From Cytobacillus oceanisediminis 2691 (lineage in GTDB: Bacteria; Bacillota; Bacilli; Bacillales; Cytobacillaceae): a stretch of DNA of 64,000 bases. The translations under genes and the position numbers were made by a program. Position 1 is the stretch's first letter. Each line of letters starts with the position of its first letter. Positions 52,501 to 60,830 of the stretch are shown piece by piece. The stretch lies in NCBI RefSeq assembly GCF_007678455.1, contig NZ_VEEP01000011.1, positions 124,001 through 188,000 on the forward strand, given 5' to 3'. The notes below the pieces were generated by a model, which had not been told where the DNA came from, ran no database searches, and saw only the letters and a program-made list of their open reading frames with translations.

Positions 52501-53016
52501 GCCTATTTACTGGTACCGTATTATACGGTCATTGGGCAAATCGAAGTTCCAGCTTTATTAGAAAGGGAGGTATATGTATTGCCGTTCGTGGGGCTAGTCA
52601 TCTTCATGCGACGGATGTTCAAAAAGCAAAATGCAAAGATTATAGACTATATTCAATGGGCAGTTCTCGTGATTGTCTCTCTGCTGCTAATTCAGGATGG
52701 GCTGGCAAGCAACACGGTCTATGATGCATTGATTCTTGGGTCCTTGTCGCTTGTTTCCATGCTTGTGGGTATGTGGCTGAGGGTAAAATCGTATTTCTTT
52801 GTTGGAGCGGGGGTCTTGCTTTTGAACTTGTTCCTGCAAACGAGACCTTTCTGGGGAAACCTTCCGTGGTGGGGGTACCTCCTGATTGCAGGCTCAATCC
52901 TTATCAGTGTCGCAAGTTTTAATGAATGGAACAAACAAAAGGGAGCTAAAGGAGAGAAGACCATTTTAGTAAGGATAAAAGAGAGTGTAAGAAAGAAGTT
53001 GAAAAACTGGAACTAA
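49525..53016 (+). CDS. Very large DUF2157-type membrane protein
   Basis: 1163 residues from ATG 49525, six bases after GAGGGAT (an earlier in-frame ATG at 49486 has no site). A soluble N-terminus of about 115 residues includes the ELKELGYVSEQEQD-like DUF2157 start and a charged linker. Then about 30 hydrophobic helices run to the end, with a basic tail. Function unknown; family members are seen in many Bacillaceae near cell-surface genes. No catalytic motif could be seen. Terminated by a strong hairpin. Confidence 0.82.
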   Translation: MEFTPKEERRRIFRDELYHLKELGYVSEQEQDTVAEAYNEYFIDLLAREQQEKEKVRTVRSADQHSIKSVKTKQQVKHTSNVHNSSENKVETKPKSVKIRPKKSPEDIRERNISWSLNIGVIMLLIGGLFVATSNWDTMTSWMKAGSIALVSVLFYGIAYISYTVLKIEKTAFAFVVLASLFLPIFTLSLGWFELLGPYLSFYGEGRFILGTISSSILIPIYAMLARGLSSRLFVWFTFISSSIAAAYVLRATGLESDGFYLGLVIFNGILITGYHQLKKKGRLPLFTRELAVYSQANLVLSTLLMLFFYENQFFNGFSLILTSIVYLSMIFVIGQKQYHFVFSTMLVYGAYQILENWRLTEVSPIGYALLGFVFLLLPRLFGDQFSLKKAFQMTSAVVSAFAFLFITAEGLMMHSQNPSLVLFVAYLLIAANFIYLANADRNMIFAYLSPIFLAAALFEVVLKLQNWIQFENLTLPLYLIGLVLFMTFGWLLQHKQLQVIKTSSRDIGLLIMLFMVLITFSMFGWWELGLMFMLTSFVFYSMRKIDSRNLIPTLAQWAVPVCLGLAVASFGEEVRTQSSMYDDFIGMPGNFAMAGILLLAVHRAFRKMKDSVLAKSSFFTAHGFYAISLFFTFVSHIDSIYGESLIWFVGIFMSLLLYFAVRERIIVFLPGIIILVWYLITVNSISEEIIFFNDIAESLLMPAGGWLLLGMAAGLRGKETRLATGFAWVGNIYLIPLMAFNFFYYEDTAVWSYLVATAVYAASLIFAKKEWMIKSFLYGAFTTLFMATKTGISYFTTEESSQYAFLMVSMLITVIWFFSSRDFKNRTQFYLIPFSLLGILKFLVAYPYTWVLYGITIGYAVIVLVLLRRFKWDLIAIAPLLMIFYGTIQFMFLSNLQVFFEIAILAAFGVTTVLLGTWLYKHFWESGGVYGLKSLDAYTIVGFLFICSIAPLHTETYWALIIHGLLLSGGLWLQKNRINGVNSEWILFLAGAYLLVPYYTVIGQIEVPALLEREVYVLPFVGLVIFMRRMFKKQNAKIIDYIQWAVLVIVSLLLIQDGLASNTVYDALILGSLSLVSMLVGMWLRVKSYFFVGAGVLLLNLFLQTRPFWGNLPWWGYLLIAGSILISVASFNEWNKQKGAKGEKTILVRIKESVRKKLKNWN

Positions 53017-53023
53017 TGACAGA

Positions 53024-53058
53024 CTGCCGGCAAAGGGACTTCTTTGCCGGCCTTTTTA
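53024..53058 (+). terminator. Terminator after the DUF2157 gene
   Basis: TGCCGGCAAAG / CTTTGCCGGC stem, T5 tail. Confidence 0.9.
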
Positions 53059-53156
53059 GCGTTACAAAGATAAGGAAGGTTTTAAGTGTGCAATTTTTCT
53101 TTAATTCTGTTAACATTCATAAAAATAAGCAAATCACTATGTATGGAGGTCAGCCA

Positions 53157-53705
53157 ATGAGAGATGTCACTCTTTTGGATATATATGAACACCATATTGC
53201 CCAAAAGTATTTGAAACGTTCTGGAATGGCGCATGCAATCGCAGTTGCCTATCATGCGTTCCAGCTTGCCAAGGAGCATAATGTGGATGTAGATATGGCT
53301 GCCAAAGCTGGGTTCCTTCACGATATCGGCCATTTTACCTGGTACAAAAACGGAAAGTGGGATTACGAATTATACCGGAAGAACGATATCCACCCTATAA
53401 AAGGAGCGGAAAGAGCGCACAAGCTCCTGATCAGACTGGGTGAAAACCCCGTACAGGCGAAAGCCACTTCACTTGCCATCCTTTTCCACACAGACTCTTT
53501 TTTGCCTTCGAATGATATTGTCCGTACTCCGCTCCAAAAAGTCGTAAAATGGGCGGATGAAAAAGACGAAGAAGAAGGCGGTGAACACCATTACCGAAAA
53601 ATAGATCACGATCGGGCGAAACAAAGTATTATCCGGCTTGATAAAATGATTGATGCAGAATTGTCGAAAGGGGCGGACAGCGGGGAAACCAGCCTGCCTA
53701 TTTAA
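53157..53705 (+). CDS. HD domain phosphohydrolase
   Basis: 182 residues from ATG 53157, about seven bases after TGGAGGT. Metal-site residues are H in GMAHAIAVAYHAF, the HD pair in FLHDIGH, and a later D in KWADEKDEE. A C-terminal acidic/basic mix (DEKDEEEGGEHHYRKIDHDR) looks disordered. Fits the small HD hydrolases related to nucleotide phosphohydrolases; substrate unknown. Confidence 0.85.
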   Translation: MRDVTLLDIYEHHIAQKYLKRSGMAHAIAVAYHAFQLAKEHNVDVDMAAKAGFLHDIGHFTWYKNGKWDYELYRKNDIHPIKGAERAHKLLIRLGENPVQAKATSLAILFHTDSFLPSNDIVRTPLQKVVKWADEKDEEEGGEHHYRKIDHDRAKQSIIRLDKMIDAELSKGADSGETSLPI

Positions 53706-53712
53706 GTGATGA

Positions 53713-53742
53713 TAAGGGCACCGGATATGTTCCGATGCCCTT
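53713..53742. terminator. Terminator between convergent HD and yhcN-like genes
   Basis: AAGGGCACCGG / CCGATGCCCTT stem (one mismatch). Confidence 0.7.
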
Positions 53743-53757
53743 TCACTCCGGATTGTT

Positions 53758-54264
53758 TTAACGATTTACAGGGAATGTCCTTTCAATCGTATCATTAAAA
53801 TCTTCTGCGAGCCCTGGGATCGGTCTTCTGCTCTGCAGCTGATCACGATAATCCGACATTTCCACAACAAAATCTGCATTTGATGATACATAAACTTCCG
53901 AAATCGTTTCATCGGCGGCTTTAATTTGGCTGGTGATCTCATCGTATACGTCGTCGGGAACAGATTCAGTATTGCCATCCTCCAGCACAACAGCTACATA
54001 GGCTTGTCTCTGGATAGAAATGACGGTAGCGCTCTGCACATCCTGAAGCCTTACTACTTGATCCTCTAAGTCATCCTCGACCCTCATCCTGTATGTCTGA
54101 TTATAAGAAGCAGAGCGGTATTCCTCATTAACATTTTGGATACGCGGGCTATTCTCCCCGTAAACTTGAGGATTTCCTGCTCCTTCATCTGTATAAGTAT
54201 TGCAACCAGCAATCAAAAAGGCCGGTGCTAATAGTGTCAGGAATGACGAGTTGACGCGATTCAT
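53758..54264 (-). CDS. YhcN/YlaJ family sporulation lipoprotein
   Basis: 168 residues from ATG 54264, eight bases after GGGAGGA. Lipobox LIAGC with acylated C21. The mature part carries the YhcN/YlaJ pattern: a disordered acidic start, then a two-strand, two-helix domain (VQSATVISIQRQAYVAVVLEDG). Family proteins sit in the spore inner membrane and help germination or outgrowth. Supports a spore-forming host. Confidence 0.87.
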   Translation of the reverse strand: MNRVNSSFLTLLAPAFLIAGCNTYTDEGAGNPQVYGENSPRIQNVNEEYRSASYNQTYRMRVEDDLEDQVVRLQDVQSATVISIQRQAYVAVVLEDGNTESVPDDVYDEITSQIKAADETISEVYVSSNADFVVEMSDYRDQLQSRRPIPGLAEDFNDTIERTFPVNR

Positions 54265-54438
54265 TGGCAAATCCTCCCTTATATCAAATTGGGAATAGAC
54301 TGCCCAAATAAATCCCTTTTTATACGGTTTCAAATCAATCTTGCTGAATTCATATATTCCTTTTTTTATTTATGGAATTTTACGAAATCAATTCCATAAG
54401 ATTTATAGATTATATATTTAGGAGGATTGATATAAGCA

Positions 54439-55161
54439 ATGATCAGGGGATTTATAAGTTTATCTGTTTCGATTGTCCTGCTCCTTGTTCTTGTTTCACC
54501 CGCCGGTGCAGCCAAGAGGGTTACAGCGGCCTCTGAAAAAGATCCGGTTGTTTTTGTCCATGGGTTTACAGGTTCATCATCGAGTTATGATGATATGAAA
54601 CAATGGCTTGTCAGCCAGGGATGGCCATCAAACTATCTGTTTGCTATCCAATATTCGAATACAACTGGAAGCAATATTAATAACGCGTATGAATTGGAAT
54701 CGTTCATTAAAAATGTCCTTCGGCAGACAAAAGCATCGAAAGTAGACATAGTCGCCCATAGTATGGGTGGGTTAAGCACTCGCTATTATGTGAAGTACCT
54801 GGATGGTGCCCAGAATGTCGATGACGTTATAACTTTAGGTTCACCGCATCATGGAACAAATTCTTCTTATTTCGGCTTATGGACTGAGGGAGCAAGGGAA
54901 ATGGTGCCAGGGAGTGCTTTCCTGAATGATTTGAACAGTGTTGATGAAACCCCAAATGGAAATGATTCTACCTCAGTTATCCAATATACATCGATATTCA
55001 GCAGTGCCGATACGGTTATTAACCCGTATACGAGTTCGATTATTGATGGAGCAGACAATGTGGAAATTAGCGGTGTTAGCCACAGTGGCCTGCTTACAGA
55101 CTCGTCCGTTCGACCATTGATTCTTAATGGACTCAAGGATGGCGGGGAGAACTCTAATTAA
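54439..55161 (+). CDS. Secreted triacylglycerol lipase (LipA-type)
   Basis: 240 residues: signal peptide (residues 1-25, cut after AGA), then a compact alpha/beta hydrolase. Oxyanion stretch FVHGFTGS, nucleophile S108 in AHSMGG, where alanine replaces the first glycine of GxSxG as in Bacillus family I.4 lipases, and Asp/His later in SSADTVI and GVSHSG. The mature size (about 215) is a little larger than B. subtilis LipA (181). AGGAGGATTG precedes ATG by 10 bases. Confidence 0.9.
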   Translation: MIRGFISLSVSIVLLLVLVSPAGAAKRVTAASEKDPVVFVHGFTGSSSSYDDMKQWLVSQGWPSNYLFAIQYSNTTGSNINNAYELESFIKNVLRQTKASKVDIVAHSMGGLSTRYYVKYLDGAQNVDDVITLGSPHHGTNSSYFGLWTEGAREMVPGSAFLNDLNSVDETPNGNDSTSVIQYTSIFSSADTVINPYTSSIIDGADNVEISGVSHSGLLTDSSVRPLILNGLKDGGENSN

Positions 55162-55236
55162 GGAAAGACTAAGAACCCAGTTCCGTACTATGTACACGGC
55201 ACATGTAAAAAAATGCAAGTTCCTGCTTCCTAATAC

Positions 55237-55273
55237 CAAAAAAGACAGCCAGAGGAATTTGGCTGTCTTTTTC
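55237..55273. terminator. Bidirectional terminator after the lipase gene
   Basis: AAAAAGACAGCC / GGCTGTCTTTTT stem; lies between convergent genes. Confidence 0.9.
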
Positions 55274-55276
55274 AGG

Positions 55277-56344
55277 TTATATCTTTTTATCTCGAAGTTT
55301 ATAGAACTTCCAAACATCCTTGATGATGATCTTTACCACCGAGTATAGTGGTATGGCAATCAGGATGCCGATAAATCCATACAATGATCCGGCTGCAATC
55401 AAAATCAGGATGACGGTAATTGGGTGGATGCTGAGCTTTTTCCCCATTACCTGCGGAGTGACAAGATTACCCTCCAGCTGCTGCACGACCACCAGCACGA
55501 TGAGCACCTTAAGCGCCATTAATGGACTGTTCGTTAATGCAATGAACAGCGCCGGAATGATTCCTAAAAGGGGGCCTAAAAATGGAACGATAGTTAAAAA
55601 CATTGCCAAGACCGCAAGCAAGAGAGCGTAGTCCAGGCCGATAAATAAATATCCTAAGTACATTAAAATACCGTCAACCAGTGCGATTATGAATTGTCCT
55701 GTTACATAGGTAAACAAGGTTTTATCAATGTCCGTTAAAATTTTATTTCCTTCCTGTGCATGTTCACTGGGTATATGCTTTAGAATATATGGTCTTAATT
55801 TTTCATCATCCTTCAGGAAGAAAAAAGCCAGGAAAGGTACTACGACTAGAACAGTTGCAATACTCGTAATCACGGAAAATAATGTCATGATATTTTCCCC
55901 GAGATTTTGAGAGAGCTTGCTTAAATAATTTAAAGCCTTCTGCTTGATTTCATCTGCCTTGATAATTCCTATTTTATTGTCATTGATGACTTTTTGGGAT
56001 TCTTCTGTAACCTCGTCGACTTTTTCAGGAAAATTTTCTGTCAGGGCGCTAATCTCTTCTCCCAATAGGGAGCCTGCAAAATAAGATAAGGCTGTAAATA
56101 ATCCTGCTACAAGGGCGAACACGATTAAAATACTGGCGATTTTAGGGAGATAGCGGCTTATCCATTGAACCGGCTTACGTAAAATATAATACATCAGGCC
56201 TGAGATCAGGACCGGAAAGAAAATGGCGATTATAAAATTTTGCAGAGGCGAGACGAAGTAATCAATTTTACCAAAAAGAAAGATGATTAGCAGTATCAGG
56301 ATAAGACCTGTCGAATATTTAAAAAAAGGCCGTTGAACCCACAT
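55277..56344 (-). CDS. AI-2E family transporter
   Basis: 355 residues with seven or eight helices: paired N-terminal helices, a soluble helical stretch (about 85-150), then the conserved C-terminal block LALVDGILMYLGYLFIGLDYALLLAVLAMFLTIVPFLGPLLG in pieces and PITVILILIAAGSLYG. Family members export small molecules or act in Na+/H+ exchange; the autoinducer-2 link holds only for TqsA. Substrate unknown. Confidence 0.88.
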   Translation of the reverse strand: MWVQRPFFKYSTGLILILLIIFLFGKIDYFVSPLQNFIIAIFFPVLISGLMYYILRKPVQWISRYLPKIASILIVFALVAGLFTALSYFAGSLLGEEISALTENFPEKVDEVTEESQKVINDNKIGIIKADEIKQKALNYLSKLSQNLGENIMTLFSVITSIATVLVVVPFLAFFFLKDDEKLRPYILKHIPSEHAQEGNKILTDIDKTLFTYVTGQFIIALVDGILMYLGYLFIGLDYALLLAVLAMFLTIVPFLGPLLGIIPALFIALTNSPLMALKVLIVLVVVQQLEGNLVTPQVMGKKLSIHPITVILILIAAGSLYGFIGILIAIPLYSVVKIIIKDVWKFYKLRDKKI

Positions 56345-56551
56345 TTCATTACCCCCTGGTTATTATATCTACTAATTACTTACCTTAAAGGGCCACTCGT
56401 TAAACAATGGTTGTCATATAGTGGACAGCTGCTGCATATATTATTAAAAATTGGTAGTTTGATAGTTTATTTAACGGGTAAATATTCAGGTCTGAGAAAA
56501 CGGAATTACAGAAAATGCCAATGGTCATCTTGTGTGTAAAGGGGTCTCTGT

Positions 56552-56698
56552 ATGGTTGCAGTAGAAGAACATCTTTTGTTTATCAAGGAATTAGGCCGTT
56601 TGTTCGATGAATATGCGCATTGTGAAGACAGTGATGTGAAAAACGAGATTTATAAAGACATTCAGTTAATTGGTGAAGCAATAAACATTAGCAACTAA
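56552..56698 (+). CDS. Small helical protein of unknown function (48 aa)
   Basis: ATG at 56552 lies about nine bases after AAAGGGG, and the 48-codon frame (MVAVEEHLLFIKELGR ... EAINISN) ends just before a strong terminator. Acidic, helical, no membrane segment. Not recognised; the combination of ribosome site and terminator makes it likely real. Confidence 0.6.
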   Translation: MVAVEEHLLFIKELGRLFDEYAHCEDSDVKNEIYKDIQLIGEAINISN

Positions 56699-56708
56699 TA
56701 TAGATTCT

Positions 56709-56744
56709 GGCAGGCCCTTGGAAAAGGGACCTGCCGTTTTTATT
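56709..56744 (+). terminator. Terminator after the 48-aa gene
   Basis: GGCAGGCCCTT / AAGGGACCTGCC stem and T5 tail. Confidence 0.88.
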
Positions 56745-56863
56745 TTTCACGTTTGGGAGTTAAGGGGCGGTCACGAAAAAGTCGAAGATGTCGCGGAAAT
56801 TTTGGAAAATCGGGCGCACTTCCATCATATAAATGGAACAAGCATATGAAAGGGGAGGGTGTA

Positions 56864-57286
56864 ATGAGAATTGACCTTTCAAAAGATCAATTTTTGACGC
56901 TTGTCAAGCTGTTGCAGCTTGGAAATTGGCCGCTTGGACTGACGGAAGCAAATCATGGACTGGCCGAAAAAGCAGAGGACCTGGAACAGTATATTTTTTC
57001 CCTTGCAAGGGACTTTGAAGCTGGTGAAGAAATATACTTTGACAATGAAGAGGAGTATTACTATCTTTCCGATAGCCTTAAAGAAACAGTCGAAGCCATT
57101 ATCGATGAATATGAGGAAGATGTCTTTTGGGACCAGCTTACGCATAAATTGGCAACGATTGATTTAAAACGTGAAGTCGATTTCAATTCTACGATTGAAG
57201 AAAAAATTAATCGACTATTCCAGCTGAAAGCCCGCTATGAAAAATACTTCCTTGAAAATGGGCTGGACAAGTTGGATCTTCTATAA
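56864..57286 (+). CDS. Acidic hypothetical protein (140 aa)
   Basis: 140 residues from ATG 56864, seven bases after AGGGGAGGG; the open frame extends upstream but without a start signal. Soluble, helical, strongly acidic (YFDNEEEYYYLSD, IIDEYEEDVFWD). No family recognised. Ends at a bidirectional terminator. Confidence 0.7.
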   Translation: MRIDLSKDQFLTLVKLLQLGNWPLGLTEANHGLAEKAEDLEQYIFSLARDFEAGEEIYFDNEEEYYYLSDSLKETVEAIIDEYEEDVFWDQLTHKLATIDLKREVDFNSTIEEKINRLFQLKARYEKYFLENGLDKLDLL

Positions 57287-57307
57287 GGTTTTTAAATGGA
57301 AAAGATT

Positions 57308-57341
57308 AAACCCGGCCTTTTACTGGCCGGGTTTATTTTAT
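57308..57341. terminator. Bidirectional terminator
   Basis: AAACCCGGCC / GGCCGGGTTT stem between convergent genes; also ends the phn-type operon on the minus strand. Confidence 0.92.
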
Positions 57342-58964
57342 GAAGAATCTTGCTTTTTCCGAAATATAGTCTGCAGCAAAGACAAGAACAAGATAGAAGA
57401 ACAGTAATAGTGTGATATCTGTATAATGGAAGAAGCTCATGCTTAATTTGAATTGCTGTCCAAGTCCACCTGCTCCAACGAAGCCAACTACGATAGTGGT
57501 CCGCATGATTACCTCCCATCGGTAGAGTATATACGTCAGGAAACGGGGAAGCGCAGCCGGCAGGACACCGTATAATAATAATTGGACCCTGCTTGCACCG
57601 CAGGATGCCAGGTTCCTCACCGGGCGGGAATCTAAATCCTCTATTACCTCGGCCAAAAGCTTGCCAAGAATTCCATAGTTATGAAGGGCAAGTGCTATCG
57701 CACCAGGCAGAATTCCAGGCTTAAAAATAAAGATGATAATCATGGCCCAAACCAGTTCCGGAACGGCCCTTGTGAAAATATACCCAGCCCGCACAATACC
57801 GAATGACAGCCATCCATGCCATTTTTTTGACAGGGTAAGCGACCCGTCTGCCACATTCCTGGCTGCAGGAATCATTGTTAATATGGCTGCAATGGTTGCA
57901 AACCCAGTGGCCATTATACTCATCACTAATGTTTCCCATGTAAGGGAAACAGCATTGGACCAGCTGTCACTGCTCAGAAAAGCCGGCTGATCTTCACCAA
58001 TCCCAATTAGCCCTTTGAAGAACTGACTGGAGTATTGGAGATTTTCTTTTGTGAATAGCATTGATAGGCTAGCATTTTCGATGGTGTAAATGGAAAGCCA
58101 AGATCCAATGGCGAGTAGAATCATTGAATAGAAAGAAATTTTCAGCTGTTTTTTTTCTGCGTTTGCTGAATTCAGATTCTTCCTTAAAAGATTGCTCCAG
58201 ACATCGATAAGGATGACAAGAAGGATCAGGAAGAACACAAATGTCCATACTTCATTATATTGTAAATCATCAAGGCTTAATTGTATTTGGTAGCCCAGCC
58301 CGCCAATGCCTACAAAACTCATGATGGCTGATGAACGAACCGCGCATTCAAAACGGTACATGGCATAACTTACGATGCTTGACCTGACCATCGGAAGGTA
58401 TCCGTAAAATAGTGACTGGAATTTGCCTGCGCCAGCAGCTTCCAATGCCTTGATTGGTTGTGTCGGGACGTCTTCTAGCATGTCTGCAAAAATCCTGCCC
58501 AGAATCCCCCCATAAGGGATGGCCAAGGCAAAAATAGCGGCAAAGGGGGAAAGGCCGATTGAAGCAACGAACAGCCAGGCCCAAACAAGCTCGTGGATTG
58601 CTCGCATGAAGCCAAGCTGACCTCTGAAGAATGCTTTTACATGCCGCTTTGTTTTTAAATTGGATACAAGGACTCCAGAAGCAAGGATTCCCCAGAAAAA
58701 AGCAATGACAAGGGCCAGGCTCATTCCTGCCACAGCATAGCTTAGCGTCGTCCAGGTGGACTCCAGGGCAAGCTGGAGTATATCCTTCGATAAATCTGGA
58801 CTAAAAAATGCCGTTGCAATCTGTTTGGCCGTTTTTATTCCTCCGCCATGAAACAAGTCCTTGTTCCAATGTATGGATGTCAGACTCCAAAGAAAGGCCA
58901 GCAAGAGGATAAGACTAAGTATCTTTCTTTTATGAAGTTCGAATTTCCACCAGCTTCTCTCCAT
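57333..58964 (-). CDS. Fused double PhnE-type ABC permease
   Basis: 543 residues, twice the usual PhnE size (about 265). Each half has its own set of five to six helices and its own EAA loop: EAAGAGKFQSLFYGYLP in the N-terminal half and ASCGASRVQLLLYGVLP in the C-terminal half, each followed by a Y-R-x-E motif. So phnE1 and phnE2 are joined in one chain. Follows the ATPase gene by one base. Forms the channel for phosphonate or a similar oxyanion. Confidence 0.88.
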   Translation of the reverse strand: MERSWWKFELHKRKILSLILLLAFLWSLTSIHWNKDLFHGGGIKTAKQIATAFFSPDLSKDILQLALESTWTTLSYAVAGMSLALVIAFFWGILASGVLVSNLKTKRHVKAFFRGQLGFMRAIHELVWAWLFVASIGLSPFAAIFALAIPYGGILGRIFADMLEDVPTQPIKALEAAGAGKFQSLFYGYLPMVRSSIVSYAMYRFECAVRSSAIMSFVGIGGLGYQIQLSLDDLQYNEVWTFVFFLILLVILIDVWSNLLRKNLNSANAEKKQLKISFYSMILLAIGSWLSIYTIENASLSMLFTKENLQYSSQFFKGLIGIGEDQPAFLSSDSWSNAVSLTWETLVMSIMATGFATIAAILTMIPAARNVADGSLTLSKKWHGWLSFGIVRAGYIFTRAVPELVWAMIIIFIFKPGILPGAIALALHNYGILGKLLAEVIEDLDSRPVRNLASCGASRVQLLLYGVLPAALPRFLTYILYRWEVIMRTTIVVGFVGAGGLGQQFKLSMSFFHYTDITLLLFFYLVLVFAADYISEKARFFIK

Positions 58965-58965
58965 G

Positions 58966-59712
58966 TTACTCTTGCTCCTTCAGTTTGTACAAGCTGGCAA
59001 TTTGAGCGTCTGATACGGATGATGAAGGCAAATCGAAGAAAATTTGCCCATCTTGCAGTGCGACCAAGCGATCGAAGTATCTTTTTGCATACTCAACGGA
59101 ATGCAGACTGGCAATCAATGTTTGATTTTCCTCTGATGCGATTTTGACAAGGAGTGCCAGGATGTCCTCGGCACGAGCAGGATCAAGTGATGCGACAGGT
59201 TCATCCGCCAGTACGATCTCAGGGCTCTGGACAAGCAGCCGGGCAAGGGCAACACGCTGCTGTTCCCCGCCTGAAAGGGCAGATGTTCGTTCATACAGTT
59301 TTTCACTCAGACCCACACGTGTAAGAGCTCGAATTGCATCATCCTTATCCTGAGGAAACAACATGGATAGGAGAGATTTTATGATGCCCCATTCTGATAA
59401 TTTTCCTGCAAGTACATTATGAATCACCGGCAATTCCCCTATAAGGTCAAATTGCTGACGGATGATACCGATCTTTTTGGCCCGTTTTTTCTGGTCGGTC
59501 ATTTCAGCCAACAGCTGGCCGTCAATCGTAATTTCTCCTTGATCTGGCGATAAGTTAGCGGCAAGCAGATTCAGCAAAGTCGTCTTTCCTGCACCACTTG
59601 GCCCGATCAAAGCGATTAATTCACCCTTTTTTATCGACAAAGAAAGGGAAGATAAGGCTATCTTCCGCTCGTAAACTTTTTCTATATTTTTTACCTCAAT
59701 GAATTCGCTCAT
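58966..59712 (-). CDS. PhnC-type ABC transporter ATPase
   Basis: 248 residues from ATG 59712, five bases after AGGTGG (in-frame GTG at 59721 overlaps that area). Walker A GPSGAGKT, Q-loop IIRQQFDLIG, signature LSGGEQQR, Walker B IVLADEPVASLDP, and switch His in ASLHSVEYA. The Q-loop segment and the DEPVASLDP box are typical of the PhnC branch. Middle gene of a phnD-phnC-phnE operon. Confidence 0.9.
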   Translation of the reverse strand: MSEFIEVKNIEKVYERKIALSSLSLSIKKGELIALIGPSGAGKTTLLNLLAANLSPDQGEITIDGQLLAEMTDQKKRAKKIGIIRQQFDLIGELPVIHNVLAGKLSEWGIIKSLLSMLFPQDKDDAIRALTRVGLSEKLYERTSALSGGEQQRVALARLLVQSPEIVLADEPVASLDPARAEDILALLVKIASEENQTLIASLHSVEYAKRYFDRLVALQDGQIFFDLPSSSVSDAQIASLYKLKEQE

Positions 59713-59721
59713 GAAGTCCAC

Positions 59722-60579
59722 CTACTTGATGATCTTTAGTTGCTTGGCGACCTCTTCGATTGCTTTATAATTTTCATTATTTGTTTCAATGAATCGATCG
59801 GTTTGCAGTAATTCCATAATTTCATTGTCTTCTTTAGTCATTGATAGAATCGCATCTTTGATTTCCTTTTTTGATTCTTCATCTGCGATGTTGACAGTCC
59901 AGTTGTAGTCAAAATACTCAGGAGTTGTGTAGAATACTTTTACCTTTGATTCATCGACCTTGCCTTCTTTGATAGCTGCTTCCCAAACAGAAATATTCAA
60001 TGCTCCTGTCTCGTAGGCTCCAGATTCAACTAGCTTATAAGTTTTGTCGTGGGAACCTGAGTAGTTAGGTTTCCCATCAAGGTCTTGATCAGCGTCAATG
60101 CCTGCTTTCATCATGAAGTAACGAGGCATCAGGTGTCCCGAAGTTGAACTTTCGCTGCCAAATGTAAAAGATTTACCTTTTAAATCTTCAAGACTATCAA
60201 TCTCACTATCTTTTTGGGCAATAAAAACAGACTTGAATTTTTCATCAATCGGCCTCTGTGCGAATGCTTCAGCTTCAGGGACTAAATTTCTAGCCTGGAC
60301 ACCCGTCAATCCTCCAAACCATGCAAGCTGAATTTCACCGCGTTGAAAAGCAGTTACCAAAGCTGAATAATCCACAGAAGGGACGTACTCAACATTCATA
60401 CCTGTCTTTTTGCCCAGGTCCTTTGCAAAGTCTTCCATGCTCCTGTTCAAATCAGCTGCGTTTTGATCCGGAATTGCTCCAATCTTGATTGTTTCCTTTT
60501 TAGCTTCTTCGGTATTTTCCCCAGCACAGCCCGAAAGAGCAGTCAGCAGCAAGACTGCTGCGATCATAAGTTTTTTCAT
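59722..60579 (-). CDS. PhnD-like substrate-binding lipoprotein (phosphonate or selenate type)
   Basis: 285 residues from ATG 60579; lipobox LSGC, acylated C18. Type II binding-protein fold with KIGAIPDQNAADLNRS, VEYVPSVDYSALVTAFQRGEI and AWFGGLTGVQARNLVP. The GGLTGVQAR segment and overall wording match proteins annotated as putative selenate ABC transporter binding proteins, a sister group of phosphonate PhnD. No phosphonate-degrading genes are near. First gene of the operon. Confidence 0.87.
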   Translation of the reverse strand: MKKLMIAAVLLLTALSGCAGENTEEAKKETIKIGAIPDQNAADLNRSMEDFAKDLGKKTGMNVEYVPSVDYSALVTAFQRGEIQLAWFGGLTGVQARNLVPEAEAFAQRPIDEKFKSVFIAQKDSEIDSLEDLKGKSFTFGSESSTSGHLMPRYFMMKAGIDADQDLDGKPNYSGSHDKTYKLVESGAYETGALNISVWEAAIKEGKVDESKVKVFYTTPEYFDYNWTVNIADEESKKEIKDAILSMTKEDNEIMELLQTDRFIETNNENYKAIEEVAKQLKIIK

Positions 60580-60600
60580 TTTCACATCACCTATATAAAT

Positions 60601-60630
60601 AAATTTTATAACCTTTATAAAATTTATCAA
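60601..60630 (-). promoter_or_regulatory. Promoter and overlapping operator-like dyad of the phn-type operon
   Basis: Minus strand: TTGATA (-35; 60625-60630), 16-bp spacer, TAAAAT (-10; 60603-60608). A perfect 11-bp inverted repeat AAATTTTATAA-N3-TTATAAAATTT (60601-60625) covers the spacer and -10 box, as expected for a repressor site. Regulator unknown. Confidence 0.6.
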
Positions 60631-60830
60631 TAACTAGTGAATAACTCAATACATTTCGCTAACTTTTTTATGAAAGGTGGAATTTTCTAGGCCGAAGCAT
60701 CTCGGTAATTTTCTCTATTGGGTTTTTAGCTGCGGAGTGTGAGGGTTTGGACAATCCAGCTTTTATTTCAATAGTTTTTGTCAGAATGCTGTCCTGGTTC
60801 GAACCTATCAGCAGCTATTCGTTGAGATTT

